From positions 852,501 through 877,500 of the forward strand of contig JACVTC010000025.1 in assembly GCA_016946835.1 (NCBI GenBank): a DNA stretch of 25,000 nt. Direction: 5' to 3'. The translations under genes were made by a program, and so were the position numbers. Positions within the stretch are counted from its first letter, which is position 1. Every line of letters begins with the position of its first letter. The stretch comes from Neocallimastix lanati (nom. inval.). Taxonomy: Eukaryota; Neocallimastigomycota; Neocallimastigomycetes; Neocallimastigales; Neocallimastigaceae. Of this stretch, positions 10,213 to 20,645 are shown one piece after another. The notes under the pieces were generated by a model, which was not told the DNA's origin, did not search any database, and saw nothing but the letters and a program-made list of their open reading frames with translations.

Positions 10213-13200
10213 TTAATTGTTTTCCTTAGCACCATATTTTAATAATAATTCAATTAATTCTTGATTATTATTCTTACGAGCTATCATAATTGGTGTTTCA
10301 TTATTCTTATTAGCCGCATTAACATCAGCTCCATGTTGTAATAAAACTTCAGCAATAGCTGTACTATTTTGAAGACAGGAAAGAAAGAGGGGTGATTCCT
10401 CTAAATTATTCTTTAAATTAATATCGATATCGGGTTGTTGAAGAAGACGTTTCACAATAGGTAAATTCTTTTTCCAACATGCCATAACTAAAGCTGTTTC
10501 TCCTTTATCATTTCTTAAATTGACATCTGCATGACATTGAAGTAATCGTTCAATCACATCATTTAACCCCTTTTTACAAGCGAGAACTAAGGCGGTTTCA
10601 TCATACTTATTTTGATAGTTTGGATCAGCATTATAATCCAAAAGAACTAAAGCAGATTTAGGTTGACTTTTCTTACAAGCTAAAATAAGTAAGGTATACA
10701 AGGCATTATTTTGCATATTTGGATTTAGACCATATTGAAGCATAGTTTCTAAGGCTTCTGCATTATCAGAAAAGAATAAAAGAGTGAAGGCAAACATATC
10801 TATACTGAGGGTAGTCATTGAAGTGGGACGGGTCTTATTATAATCCTTTATTTTTTCAATAATTTTTACTCTTTCCTTTTCATCCGTATAATTTGATTTA
10901 ACTTGCTGGAAAAGTTCATCAGGTAAATGATAGAGATTACCCTTTTCTTGTACAAGATTTTTATAAAATTTTTCAATTTCTTCTAAATCCTTATTGTAGC
11001 AAGCTGTTTTTAATGGTTTTAAATAATCATCTGGTTTAGGTTCACCTTTAAAACTACTTTGAGATCTAGAACGTTTAACAATTTTTGGATTACTTGATGT
11101 TGATATGGATGTTAATGATGATTTTGATGTTAAAAATGATGACGAGGCTGAGGTTGAAGTTGAAGTTGATTTTGGTAATGTAGAAGCAGAAGTAGAAGAA
11201 GAATTAGAATTGGAAGCAGTAGCAGCGGCATTAGCAATAGCTTCATTTTGTACTTTTTCTTTTGCTATTTCAATAAGTAAATTAGTTGTATATTCTGTAT
11301 CAGATTCTTCTTCTTCTTCTTCTTCTTTTTTTTCATTATTATTATTCGTTTTAAGAAATTCATCATATATATTATGGGGAGACTTTTCATTGTGGAAAGC
11401 TTTTTTCAAATTATAACTGGAAAGCTTCTTATGAAAACCGATAGTATGTTCTGAAAGATTACTGGAATGGTTACGATTAAATTTAGATTCATTTACATTT
11501 TTCTTTAATCTTGATGGGGAGGAAGATGAAGTATGAGAACTTTGATTTTCATTTGGTACAGTAGTTTTAGTATTTTTAGTATTATAGGATTTTCCATGCA
11601 CCTTAACAGAATTGGAAGGATTGACAGGACTGATAGGGTTTGCAGTTGCACTTTCAGTTGAAATTTCATTTGCAGATGTAGATGGAGATGTAGATGTTGC
11701 TTCATTCTTGATAATTTTTTCAAATTTATTGGTACGATTAGTAAGTAATTCAGGATTAAAACTTATATTTCTAGTATGATTAGTCAATCTTCCAGAGGTA
11801 GCAACATGATTAAATTTATTCGTGATACCTTCATTAAAACTTTCATGACGAGAATGCTTTTTATTAATATAGGTATCACCAGTTACTGATCCTGGAGTAT
11901 TCATAAGTTTTCTATTAAATTTAAGGGAAGGTTTATTACCATTCTTCAGTTCGTTTATGTGGGATAAGCTACTATTGCTAACAGCAGAAGAAAATCCATT
12001 GGTAATACTTAAACTAGCTGCATTCCTAGTATGACTTTTATTGAGGAAGGTCTTCTTATCCTCATTTCTTATAATATTTTCATTTAAACTAAGCGTTGAA
12101 CTTTTGTTCTTCAAAGCGGAAAGGTTCTTGAAATGAGAAAATAATAAGGAAACGATACTCTTATACTTATATTCTCTAGCAATATTCAATGGAGATTTAC
12201 CATTTTTATTTTTAAAGGAGACACTGGCTTCATTTTCCAATAATAAACTAGTTAACTTTTTATTATTATTTCTGATACTGTGAAATATGGCCGTCTCTCC
12301 ATTTAAATCATATCTCTTGTTAATGATAGCATGGTGCTCTATTAAAATTTTAGCAATTTTATAATTATTCATACGACAGGCAGCAATTAAAGGTGTTTCC
12401 AATTGAACATTTAAGGTATTAATATTAATATTTTCACATTTTAAAAGTTCATGAATAATTTCTAAATTATTTTCATAGACGGCAATCATGAGAGCAGAAT
12501 TTCCATTTAAATTTTGAATATTAATATTGATGGAGTCATCAGAAAGTAATAATTGAACAATAGAGGTATAATTTTTTTTACAAGCATTATGTAGGGCTGT
12601 ATTACCATAACGATCCATCTTATTAATATCTAAATCCAAATTTAACTGACGATTTTCATGAAGAAGTAATTCCACAACATTTCTTAACCCATAACGACAA
12701 GCTAAAATAAGAGCAGAATCCTTGAAGTCATCGGTAAGATTAATCTTGGCTCGATGGTGTAAAAGAGTCTTTAAAATATCACAATAATTATCATCTACTA
12801 GAACACTAGTATCCATTACTTTATAATGTTTATCAAATGAGTCTTTATGACTTAAAACGGGAAGGTCAGTATTGATTACATTTATATTTCTTTTATTATT
12901 AATTTTTTCCTTATTAAAACTGCTATCATGATCATGATTACCATCATTACTTTCATTCTCAGAAGTTTTAATATCAATAGTTTCAATATCTGAAAGGGTA
13001 TCATCATCACTTTCATAGATGAAAGTAGATTGATCATGATCTTCTTCTTCTTCGTTATCCGATTCATTTTCCATATTATAAAGAACTCTAGAATAGTAAT
13101 TGTTATCAATTATAGAAGAGGCGTTTGAACTTTTATTATTAGCTAAGGTGGTGACAGAAGAAACGGAAGAAGCCACACTCATACCATCCTCTTCATCTCT

Positions 13201-14514
13201 ACTTTTATCAAGATCAGAATCCGTAGAGCAGAGAGGAGCATTTGAATTCATGATTTCATCTTCAAAAGTATTGATCTTCATATCCTTCAATATCTTTTTC
13301 AATGTATAAATTAAAGGCGTATTCTTTTCTGAACCGAATTTAACATCTACATTAATATTAATATCTAAAAGGAGATTGATGATTTCAATATTGGAAGTAT
13401 TAATAGCATTCTTTAATAAATTTTCATTTTCATTCCTTAATAAGAGAGGGCCACCATAGTTAATAAGAGTCTTGATAATAAGAATATTTTCATTTTCAAT
13501 AGCGATACGAAGTGGAGTTTTGTTATCACTGGTAACATGATGAATATCTATATTACGGCAAGTTAATAATAATTTAACAATTTCGAGTTGACCTTCTCTT
13601 ATAGCTAAGGTTAAAGCATTTTCTCCACGATTCACACAATTTAAATCAGCTTTATGTTTCATCATAAATTTAGCCAATTTAACGTAGCCATGACGACAAA
13701 ATTCCATGAATAAAGTATTTCCCTCCTTATTTCTAAGAGTAAGAATTAAATCTTTTTTATTTGGACTTCTACTTTCAATTTCAATAATATCTTTAAGAAG
13801 ATCAGGATGAGACATTAGTTGGAATAAGATATATTCATCATTGATATCCTTGACAAGGGTAGATGCCCCATATTCAATTAAAGTCTTAATTAAATTAACA
13901 TTTTCACTAGCTAAGGCTTCCTCGATTGGGATCCTTCCATCCTTATTTCTAATATTCAAATTAATATTTTTATTCATAAGAGAGGAAATAATATCATAAC
14001 GACCTTTAGCAATAGCAGAGAATATTGGGCTGTTGTTTTGATTATTTTGATTATTAACGTTAACATTGGACTGTAATATTAAATCAATTAAATTTTTATT
14101 TCCATTTTCAATAGCTAACATTAAGCAATGATCACCATTATTGTTTTTAGCATTAATATCTGTAGTATAACTGAGAAGTTTAGATATCAATAATTCATCC
14201 TTATGATGAATTATAGAAAACATTAATGGTGTATTACCATCTTCGTCTCTTTGATTAACAACATTAGGATTTGTACTTAATAATTTATCTAATAATTCGA
14301 TTTTATTCAACGAAATTATCCATCCAAATAATTTTAAACCGAAAGTGTCATTATTTTTAGTTGTTAAATTTGAACTATTTTTAATACCTTTACTATTAGT
14401 ACTCTTTGTTTTCTTGAAATTTTTTTGAACATTATCTTTTCCTAAAAACTTAATATATATATTATATATGAATAATAATATATATATACTAAACACCATT
14501 AATTTTTGTTTCAT
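10213..14514 (-). CDS. Large multi-block ankyrin-repeat protein, 1433 aa open frame
   Basis: A predicted protein-interaction scaffold; no enzymatic domain is visible. Ankyrin block A covers residues about 60-410 (units such as DEDGNTPLMFSIIHHKDELL). Block B covers about 570-795 (DRYGNTALHNACKKNYTSIV). Block C covers about 1245-1430 (NKYDETALVLACKKGLNDVI). Between A and B is an acidic Ser/Asp/Glu linker (415-545). Between B and C is a long Ser/Thr/Asn-rich basic linker (800-1165) with a seven-Glu run near 1064. The ankyrin cores are regular and without internal stops, so the gene is under constraint. The first ATG (14514) gives a hydrophobic N-terminus at residues about 5-23. That segment is almost exactly a 48-nt GT...AG stretch (14489-14442) which could be an intron; if spliced, the protein is soluble and 1417 aa. 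The final 70 residues are a normal ankyrin end. Partner and pathway are unknown. Confidence 0.9.
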   Translation of the reverse strand: MKQKLMVFSIYILLFIYNIYIKFLGKDNVQKNFKKTKSTNSKGIKNSSNLTTKNNDTFGLKLFGWIISLNKIELLDKLLSTNPNVVNQRDEDGNTPLMFSIIHHKDELLISKLLSYTTDINAKNNNGDHCLMLAIENGNKNLIDLILQSNVNVNNQNNQNNSPIFSAIAKGRYDIISSLMNKNINLNIRNKDGRIPIEEALASENVNLIKTLIEYGASTLVKDINDEYILFQLMSHPDLLKDIIEIESRSPNKKDLILTLRNKEGNTLFMEFCRHGYVKLAKFMMKHKADLNCVNRGENALTLAIREGQLEIVKLLLTCRNIDIHHVTSDNKTPLRIAIENENILIIKTLINYGGPLLLRNENENLLKNAINTSNIEIINLLLDININVDVKFGSEKNTPLIYTLKKILKDMKINTFEDEIMNSNAPLCSTDSDLDKSRDEEDGMSVASSVSSVTTLANNKSSNASSIIDNNYYSRVLYNMENESDNEEEEDHDQSTFIYESDDDTLSDIETIDIKTSENESNDGNHDHDSSFNKEKINNKRNINVINTDLPVLSHKDSFDKHYKVMDTSVLVDDNYCDILKTLLHHRAKINLTDDFKDSALILACRYGLRNVVELLLHENRQLNLDLDINKMDRYGNTALHNACKKNYTSIVQLLLSDDSININIQNLNGNSALMIAVYENNLEIIHELLKCENININTLNVQLETPLIAACRMNNYKIAKILIEHHAIINKRYDLNGETAIFHSIRNNNKKLTSLLLENEASVSFKNKNGKSPLNIAREYKYKSIVSLLFSHFKNLSALKNKSSTLSLNENIIRNEDKKTFLNKSHTRNAASLSITNGFSSAVSNSSLSHINELKNGNKPSLKFNRKLMNTPGSVTGDTYINKKHSRHESFNEGITNKFNHVATSGRLTNHTRNISFNPELLTNRTNKFEKIIKNEATSTSPSTSANEISTESATANPISPVNPSNSVKVHGKSYNTKNTKTTVPNENQSSHTSSSSPSRLKKNVNESKFNRNHSSNLSEHTIGFHKKLSSYNLKKAFHNEKSPHNIYDEFLKTNNNNEKKEEEEEEESDTEYTTNLLIEIAKEKVQNEAIANAAATASNSNSSSTSASTLPKSTSTSTSASSSFLTSKSSLTSISTSSNPKIVKRSRSQSSFKGEPKPDDYLKPLKTACYNKDLEEIEKFYKNLVQEKGNLYHLPDELFQQVKSNYTDEKERVKIIEKIKDYNKTRPTSMTTLSIDMFAFTLLFFSDNAEALETMLQYGLNPNMQNNALYTLLILACKKSQPKSALVLLDYNADPNYQNKYDETALVLACKKGLNDVIERLLQCHADVNLRNDKGETALVMACWKKNLPIVKRLLQQPDIDINLKNNLEESPLFLSCLQNSTAIAEVLLQHGADVNAANKNNETPIMIARKNNNQELIELLLKYGAKENN

Positions 14515-15448
14515 ATTTGTTCTATTTCAATAATATCCAATGACAATAATATATAATATAATATTTTTATATGTTAAATTATATTTAAAAAGGATCATTA
14601 TTATATGAAATGTTTTTATTTTTAATATATTATAATATAAAAAGTTATTAATTTAAAATGTAATTTTCAAATTAATTCATATTTTAAAATTTTTTTGTAG
14701 TAATAATAATATAATATTAATATAATTATTATGAATTTAAGAATAATAATAAATAAATATTAGTATATTTTGATTTATATATTTTATATTACATATAAAT
14801 ATATATATATATACATATATATATATATTTTTTTTTTTTTTTGAGATTTTTTCATATATATTATTAAATAATATATATTAATCAGTCTAATTTAAAAAAT
14901 AAATTATTTATTACAACAATAATTATTAGAGAAAATAAAATAAAAAAGTAAAGTTTTATAGTTTATTATTATCATATTTTTTCAATTTTAATAATTGGTT
15001 ATTAACTTTAAATTGTAGTTTAATAAGAAAAACGACACTTTAATATAAACTTTATATTGTTTTCTATATCAGTAACTCTCAATAAATCGAATAATAATGA
15101 ATTTCAAAAATTTGATTTAAAATTATCATAAACTACATATATTATTTCTTCTTGACAGTCCTGAAATTTTTATTTTAATAAATAATTCACTTTATGTAAA
15201 ACTTTTTTTTTTCTCCTTTTTCTTTTTCTTCTAGATTTAAAGACCGTTATTTAAAAAAATAATAATAATAATACTTACATTAATGTATTCATCTTTACTA
15301 TATTTCATAAAAACGAATATAAAAATTTTTATAATTCAGATTATTTCTTTAATTTTTATATTTATATATTTATTTTAAAATATACTTTTTTTTTCTCTCT
15401 CTTTAAAATTTCTGTAAAGATTTAAATAAAAATAAAATAATAATAATA

Positions 15449-15491
<43 letters not shown>

Positions 15492-15657
15492 ATATAAATA
15501 TTTATCTTTGGTAAAAAAAAAAAAGTTAATATTATAATTTATTTAAATTTATGTATTATAATTTATATTAAATAAAATAAAAATTAATTTTATTGAATGA
15601 TTAATAATTAATAGAATATATTACATATTTTACATATTTTATAAATTAAATATTTTA
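14515..15657. other. Upstream region of the ankyrin gene
   Basis: Presumed promoter and 5' flank of the ankyrin gene, then A/T-rich DNA without a gene. It holds TA runs and a T run at about 14803-14842 and a 38-nt A run at 15451-15488. A pyrimidine tract ending in CTAG lies near 15212-15235, but no exon follows it. Confidence 0.5.
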
Positions 15658-16025
15658 TTCCATTATTTATTATTTATTATTCAATCATTTATTATTCAAT
15701 TATTTATTATTTATTGTTTATTATTTATTATTTATTATTTATTATTTATTATTTATTATTTATTATTAATTATTTATTATTTATTATTTAATTATTTAAT
15801 TATTTATTACTCAATTATTTATTATTTAATATTTATTATTCAATTATTTATTATTCAATTATTTATAATTTATTAATAAATACTCTTTTTAATTATTTAT
15901 AATTTATATTTATTTATTTATTATTTATTATTTATTTATTTATTATTTATTTATTATTTATTATATATTATTTATTTATTATTTATTATTTATTATTTAT
16001 TATATATTATTTATTTATTATTAGT
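15658..16025. repeat. Heptamer array (TTTATTA)n, degenerate, T-rich strand on plus
   Basis: About 370 bp made of TTTATTA units, with TTCAATTA, TTTAATTA and TATA variants and TTTA tetramer stretches in the right half (about 15905-16020). It is less regular than the array at 8128, which suggests an older array or gene conversion with neighbours. Confidence 0.9.
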
Positions 16026-16275
16026 ATAATTTATTTGAATATATGGATAATACATAGATAATACGTAGATAAATATATTGTGAATCATAAATAATATATT
16101 TCAAGCATATATAAAAGAAATCATCAATTCAAATGGCAAGCAAAAGTATACTAAATTTAATTATATATTTAAATATTTACATTTACATTCATTTAATTAT
16201 TATTAATAAATTATTTATAAATACTTAAATTTATTTATTTTATCCATTTATTTACTTATCAGACAAATAAATAGT

Positions 16276-16383
16276 ATTTTGAATGCCTTAAATATGCTAT
16301 GATTGTATGTTAATCATATATGTTTTTAGCATTGTTTGTTGATGAACATTTGAGATAGTTTAGTATCAAAAGGCATTCAAAAT
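16276..16383. repeat. Inverted repeat 1: 14-bp arms, 80-nt spacer
   Basis: ATTTTGAATGCCTT at 16276-16289 and its exact complement at 16370-16383. The spacer contains a further 7-bp stem (TATGATT / AATCATA near 16300-16320). The segment has a more mixed base composition than the surrounding arrays. Confidence 0.85.
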
Positions 16384-16434
16384 CAGCATATTAACTACAT
16401 CGTTTATATATATATGAACAACAATAATCGTAAA

Positions 16435-16546
16435 ATATCAACATATGCATCAAACTATGCAACTATATCATTTGTATATAAAAACAGCACAAATCGCATT
16501 TATATTAATATACTAGTTTTATCGCATATTATGCATATGTTGATAT
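16435..16546. repeat. Inverted repeat 2: 16-bp arms, 80-nt spacer
   Basis: ATATCAACATATGCAT at 16435-16450 and its exact complement at 16531-16546. The spacer is again exactly 80 nt, as in inverted repeat 1, 51 bp to the left. The arm sequences of the two repeats are unrelated. Confidence 0.85.
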
Positions 16547-16830
16547 CTATATGAGCAATCAGTTAAAGAAAAGTATTAGGTTTCTTTCATTATTTTACTT
16601 AGAAGAATAAAAAAAAAAAAGAGAGATAAAACAAAAAATATATATATATAAGTTAATCTTTATTAGACTTATCTATATGTATTTAAACTGTACATTATTA
16701 TTATAAATATCCATTATATTCATTATATTTTTATTTAAAAACATGTCATATTCTTTATTCTCTATTCTATATATTCTTTACTTGCTTTTTATTTGATATT
16801 TTTATACTTGTTTGTTAATTCATTACTATA

Positions 16831-16960
16831 TAATAAATAATAATAAATAATAAATAATAAATTAATAGTAAATAATAAATAATAAGTAATAATTAATAAT
16901 TATATAAATAATATATAATAAATATATAATATATAATAAATGATATATAATATATAAAAC
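16831..16960. repeat. Degenerate TAATAAA/ATATAATA repeat tract
   Basis: A short, irregular tract of TAATAAA-like heptamers (16831-16895) that passes into ATATAATA repeats up to about 16960. It is a decayed member of the heptamer family on the A-rich strand. Confidence 0.7.
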
Positions 16961-17163
16961 TCTATAAGATTTTATGATTTATAAAAAAATTTTTTTTTCA
17001 TTGTTAACTTTTTTTTAAATAACTGATAAAGCCATAATTTTTGTACTTTTTTAATTTAATAATTAAAGCAATATATTAATAGTATATTTTAATATATTCC
17101 AAATTTTGTAAAGATCAAATTTAAAAAAAAATTTAAATGATTTAATATTTTGTTCCTATTCTG

Positions 17164-17169
17164 TATATA

Positions 17170-17200
<31 letters not shown>

Positions 17201-17262
17201 TTAATTTATTTATTAATTTATTTATTAATTTATTTATTTATTTTTATTAATTTATGTATATA
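17164..17262. repeat. TTTA tetramer microsatellite
   Basis: Runs of TTTA interrupted by TTTTTATTAA and TTAA, repeated as blocks (TTTATTAATTTATT). It is an ordinary low-complexity tract. Confidence 0.8.
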
Positions 17263-17338
17263 AGTGATAAAAATTATTAAAAAAGGTTTAATAATTTAAT
17301 TTAATATTTAAATAAATAATATTAAAATTTATTATCAT

Positions 17339-17518
17339 TAATAAATAATAAATAATAAATAAAAAATAATAAATATAAAATAATAAATATAAAATAATAA
17401 ATAATAAATAATAAATAATAAATAATAAATAATAAATAATAAATAATAAATAATAAATAATAAATAATAAATAATTGAATAATAAATAATTGAATAATAT
17501 ATAATATATAATAAGCAA
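17339..17518. repeat. Heptamer array (TAATAAA)n, A-rich strand on plus
   Basis: Tandem TAATAAA units, regular from about 17397 to 17473, with TTGAATAA variant junctions at the right end. It is in inverted orientation to the array at 15658-16025. The 76-codon minus-strand frame across it is a repeat artefact. Confidence 0.9.
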
Positions 17519-18789
17519 TAAAAAATAGATATATTAGTTATTAATTATTATTATAAGAATATAGTAAATTATTTTTATAATGAAAGAATACATCAATTAA
17601 TAATTAGAAAAAAAGATAAATATTAATTAATATCATTCTTTATTAATTCATTAAAAAAAAGTTTTGTTTTATAGTTATTATATTAAAATTCTAAATTTGA
17701 TGATTTAAATAATTATTTTTTTTTTTTTTTGTTTGCTATATTAAAAATATTATGTCCTGATTCATATACCCTTATATCATTAATATTTAATATGTATAAA
17801 AGTTCAATGATATCTATCTTTTTCTTTTTGCCTAAATATTTATATATAAAAAACTATGATTTAACTCAAATATAAATATATTCTTTTTTTTTTTTTTTTT
17901 AATAAAACAAAAAAAGTTTGAATTTCATATATATATGTTTAGATACAAAAGAGAAGAATATTTGTATGTTTTACAATAATTTATTTGAAATTGATATAAA
18001 ATAATTATATTTGATACTGAAAAATATATTTAATTTAAGAAAACAAATCTTTTTAAATTCTATAAATTTTAGATATCGATTTATTTAATTATGGTAATCT
18101 TAAATGAAATATAAATAATTTAATACTAATGGATAAAAAATATAAGAAAAGTACGAATTTTAAAGTCATCTATTTTTATATTATTTCATCTATTAACGAA
18201 AAGTTAAATAAATATACACAGGTTATAAAAAATATATATAAAGAGAATTATTATGTATGAACAATTTTTCATAAAATATTTTCTTCATTTCATTAATATT
18301 ATATAATCCCTTATTGATAATATTTTTTTTAATCAATATAAGTTACTATATAAAAAAAAATTTATATATAAACTATTTTTATTTTCTCTGGTTCATTTTT
18401 TATAAAGCTGTAATTTAATCCTGTCATAAATGTTATATTAATTATTTCAGTAACTACTAAATAAATATTACTTCATATAAAGAAAAAAATACATTTTTGT
18501 AAAAATTGGAGATTTTAATTTAATGTAATTTGTTTGAAATACAGAAATCATTTAATTATAATTATTCAAAATTAATTATAATATATTATATTTTAACTTT
18601 ATTTATTATATCATTTTGATTGTGATACATTTAATCGAAGGTAGAAATGGTTTCAGGGAAAAATGATTTATTAATGCATTAATAACTAACCTTTTATTTA
18701 AAATTGAAGTTAAAAATCAGTTCTATTTATACAAGAAACTGTAGCTAAAGTTATGTATTCATTTAATATCATAAATTTCTACTTCTTCA
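17519..18789. other. A/T-rich intergenic region of moderate complexity
   Basis: No gene, RNA gene or element recognised in 1.27 kb. The right third (about 18500-18780) has somewhat more G and C but stops in every frame at short intervals. Confidence 0.5.
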
Positions 18790-19108
18790 TTATTTAATTA
18801 TTTAATTATTTATTATTTATTATTTATTATTTATTATTTATTATTTATTATTTATTATTTATTATTTATTATTTATTATTTATTATTTATTATTATTTAT
18901 TATTTAATTATTTATTATTTATTATTTATTATTTATTATTTATTATTTATTATTTATTATTTATTATTTATTATTTATTATTTATTATTCAATTATTTAT
19001 TATTTATTATTTATTATTTATTATTTATTATTTAATTATTTAATTATTTAATTATTTATTTATTATTTATTTATTATTTATTATTTATTATTTATTTATT
19101 TAAATTAT
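18790..19108. repeat. Heptamer array (TTTATTA)n, T-rich strand on plus
   Basis: More than 40 tandem TTTATTA units, with TTTAATTA and TTCAATTA variants. It forms the left arm of a giant inverted repeat with the arrays at 19533-19990. Confidence 0.95.
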
Positions 19109-19255
19109 ATTTAAAATAATAATAAATTTTATTAAACACAGAAATAAAAAAAAAAAAAAAAAAAATAAAATAAAAATTGTGGAATATTCATTTTGATAAG
19201 TCCTTTTATGGGAACTTTTTATTTATTAAGATTTGGTATTTTATTTACAACTTAT

Positions 19256-19289
<34 letters not shown>

Positions 19290-19332
19290 TATTTTGGTAT
19301 AAAATGAGCAACTTAAATGTTAAAACTTTAAA

Positions 19333-19367
<35 letters not shown>

Positions 19368-19532
19368 AACTTAAAATAGATAAATTTATACTTGCCACGT
19401 CATTCACTTATATATCTATTTTTTCCAAAATTAAAAAAAAAAAAAAAAAAAAAAGATTTATGGTTGATATTCTTTATTATTTTTCCTTTTTTGACTTTGT
19501 AAATGATTGTGCTTAAAATTTCAACAATAAAA
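19109..19532. other. Spacer between opposed heptamer arrays
   Basis: About 420 bp holding four homopolymer runs (A near 19147-19165, T near 19258-19286, A near 19337-19365, A near 19434-19454) separated by mixed sequence. A 107-codon plus-strand frame (19193-19516) reads through these runs as poly-Phe and poly-Lys. I do not support it as a gene, because its length depends on homopolymer lengths. Confidence 0.6.
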
Positions 19533-19740
19533 AATAAATAATTGAATAATAAATAATAAATAATTGAATAATAAATAATAAATAATAAATAATAAATAAT
19601 AAATAATAAATAATAAATAATAAATAATAAATAATAAATAATAAATAATAAATAATAAATAATAAATAATAAATAATAAATAATAAATAATAAATAATAA
19701 ATAAAATAAATAATAAATAATAAATAAATAATAAAATAAT
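19533..19740. repeat. Heptamer array (TAATAAA)n, A-rich strand on plus
   Basis: About 200 bp of tandem TAATAAA with TTGAATAA variants near the left edge. It is complementary to the array at 18790-19108. Confidence 0.95.
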
Positions 19741-19753
19741 TTAATATTTAATA

Positions 19754-19781
19754 GTACAACAACCACAACCACAACAACCAC
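19754..19781. repeat. CAA/CCA trinucleotide island inside the heptamer array
   Basis: A 28-bp run of ACA/ACC triplets (ACAACAACCACAACCACAAC...) that interrupts the otherwise G/C-free heptamer DNA and separates two sub-arrays. On the minus strand it reads as a poly-Val run in the frame at 19521-19781, which is not a supported gene. Confidence 0.9.
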
Positions 19782-19784
19782 AAT

Positions 19785-19992
19785 AATAATAAATAATAAA
19801 TAATAAATAATAAATAATTGAATAATTGAATAATAAATAATTGAATAATAAATAATAAATAATAAATAATAAATAATAAATAATAAATAATTGAATAATA
19901 AATAATAAATAATAAATAATAAATAATAAATAATAAATAATAAATAATAAATAATAAATAATAAATAATAAATAATAAATAATAAATAAATA
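19785..19992. repeat. Heptamer array (TAATAAA)n, second part
   Basis: Continuation of the A-rich array after the CAA/CCA island. TTGAATAA variants cluster in the left half and perfect TAATAAA units in the right half. Confidence 0.95.
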
Positions 19993-20352
19993 ATTACAAA
20001 TATTTAATAATTATAAAAAAATAATTTACTTTATTTTTATATTTGTTATATTGAATATATCAAATTAAACGAGCTTATAAAAAAAATAAAAAATAAAAAA
20101 AAATAGAGGAATATTTAAAAGAAATTAATAATTTAGTTTGGACTTTATCCTTTATATATATTGTTTAATTAAAAAAATATTATTTTAATAATCATTAAAT
20201 AAAAGTACAGATTGAATAAAATAAAATAAAATAAAATTCATTAAATTTTATTCACCTTTTTTTTTTGTGAACATTATGAAAATATAAAAGAAATAAATAT
20301 ATAAAATAAAAATAATAATAATAAATTAAAATAAAAATAATATTAAATAATA

Positions 20353-20385
<33 letters not shown>

Positions 20386-20645
20386 AAATAACAGAGTTCA
20401 AAAAAGAATTTATTTTAAGAAAAAAAAAATTTTTTTTTATACGAAGTTTCATTAAAAAAAATTATATATTAAAATTATATATAAAAATTTTTTATAATAC
20501 AAAAAAAAAAAAAAAAAAAAAAAGAAAAAATTAGCTTTTTTCTTATTAAATTGATTTAATAGGAAAAATTTTATAAAGTATACTATTATTTAATTTGTTT
20601 TTAATATAAATCCAAAATATTTGAGCAATAGACTTTTCATAATAA
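19993..20645. other. A/T-rich region before the repeat pseudogene
   Basis: No gene seen. It contains A runs at about 20354-20383 and 20501-20523 and an AAAAT run at about 20216-20236. The minus-strand frame at 20252-20452 is a homopolymer artefact. Confidence 0.5.

Noticed and set aside
11105-11416. 103-codon plus-strand frame rich in Glu, Val and Asp
   Set aside because: It is antisense to the Ser/Thr-rich linker of the ankyrin gene; the bias mirrors the codons of that linker.
19193-19516. 107-codon plus-strand frame with poly-Phe and poly-Lys
   Set aside because: The frame depends on four homopolymer runs and lies between satellite arrays; the few mixed residues match nothing I recognise.
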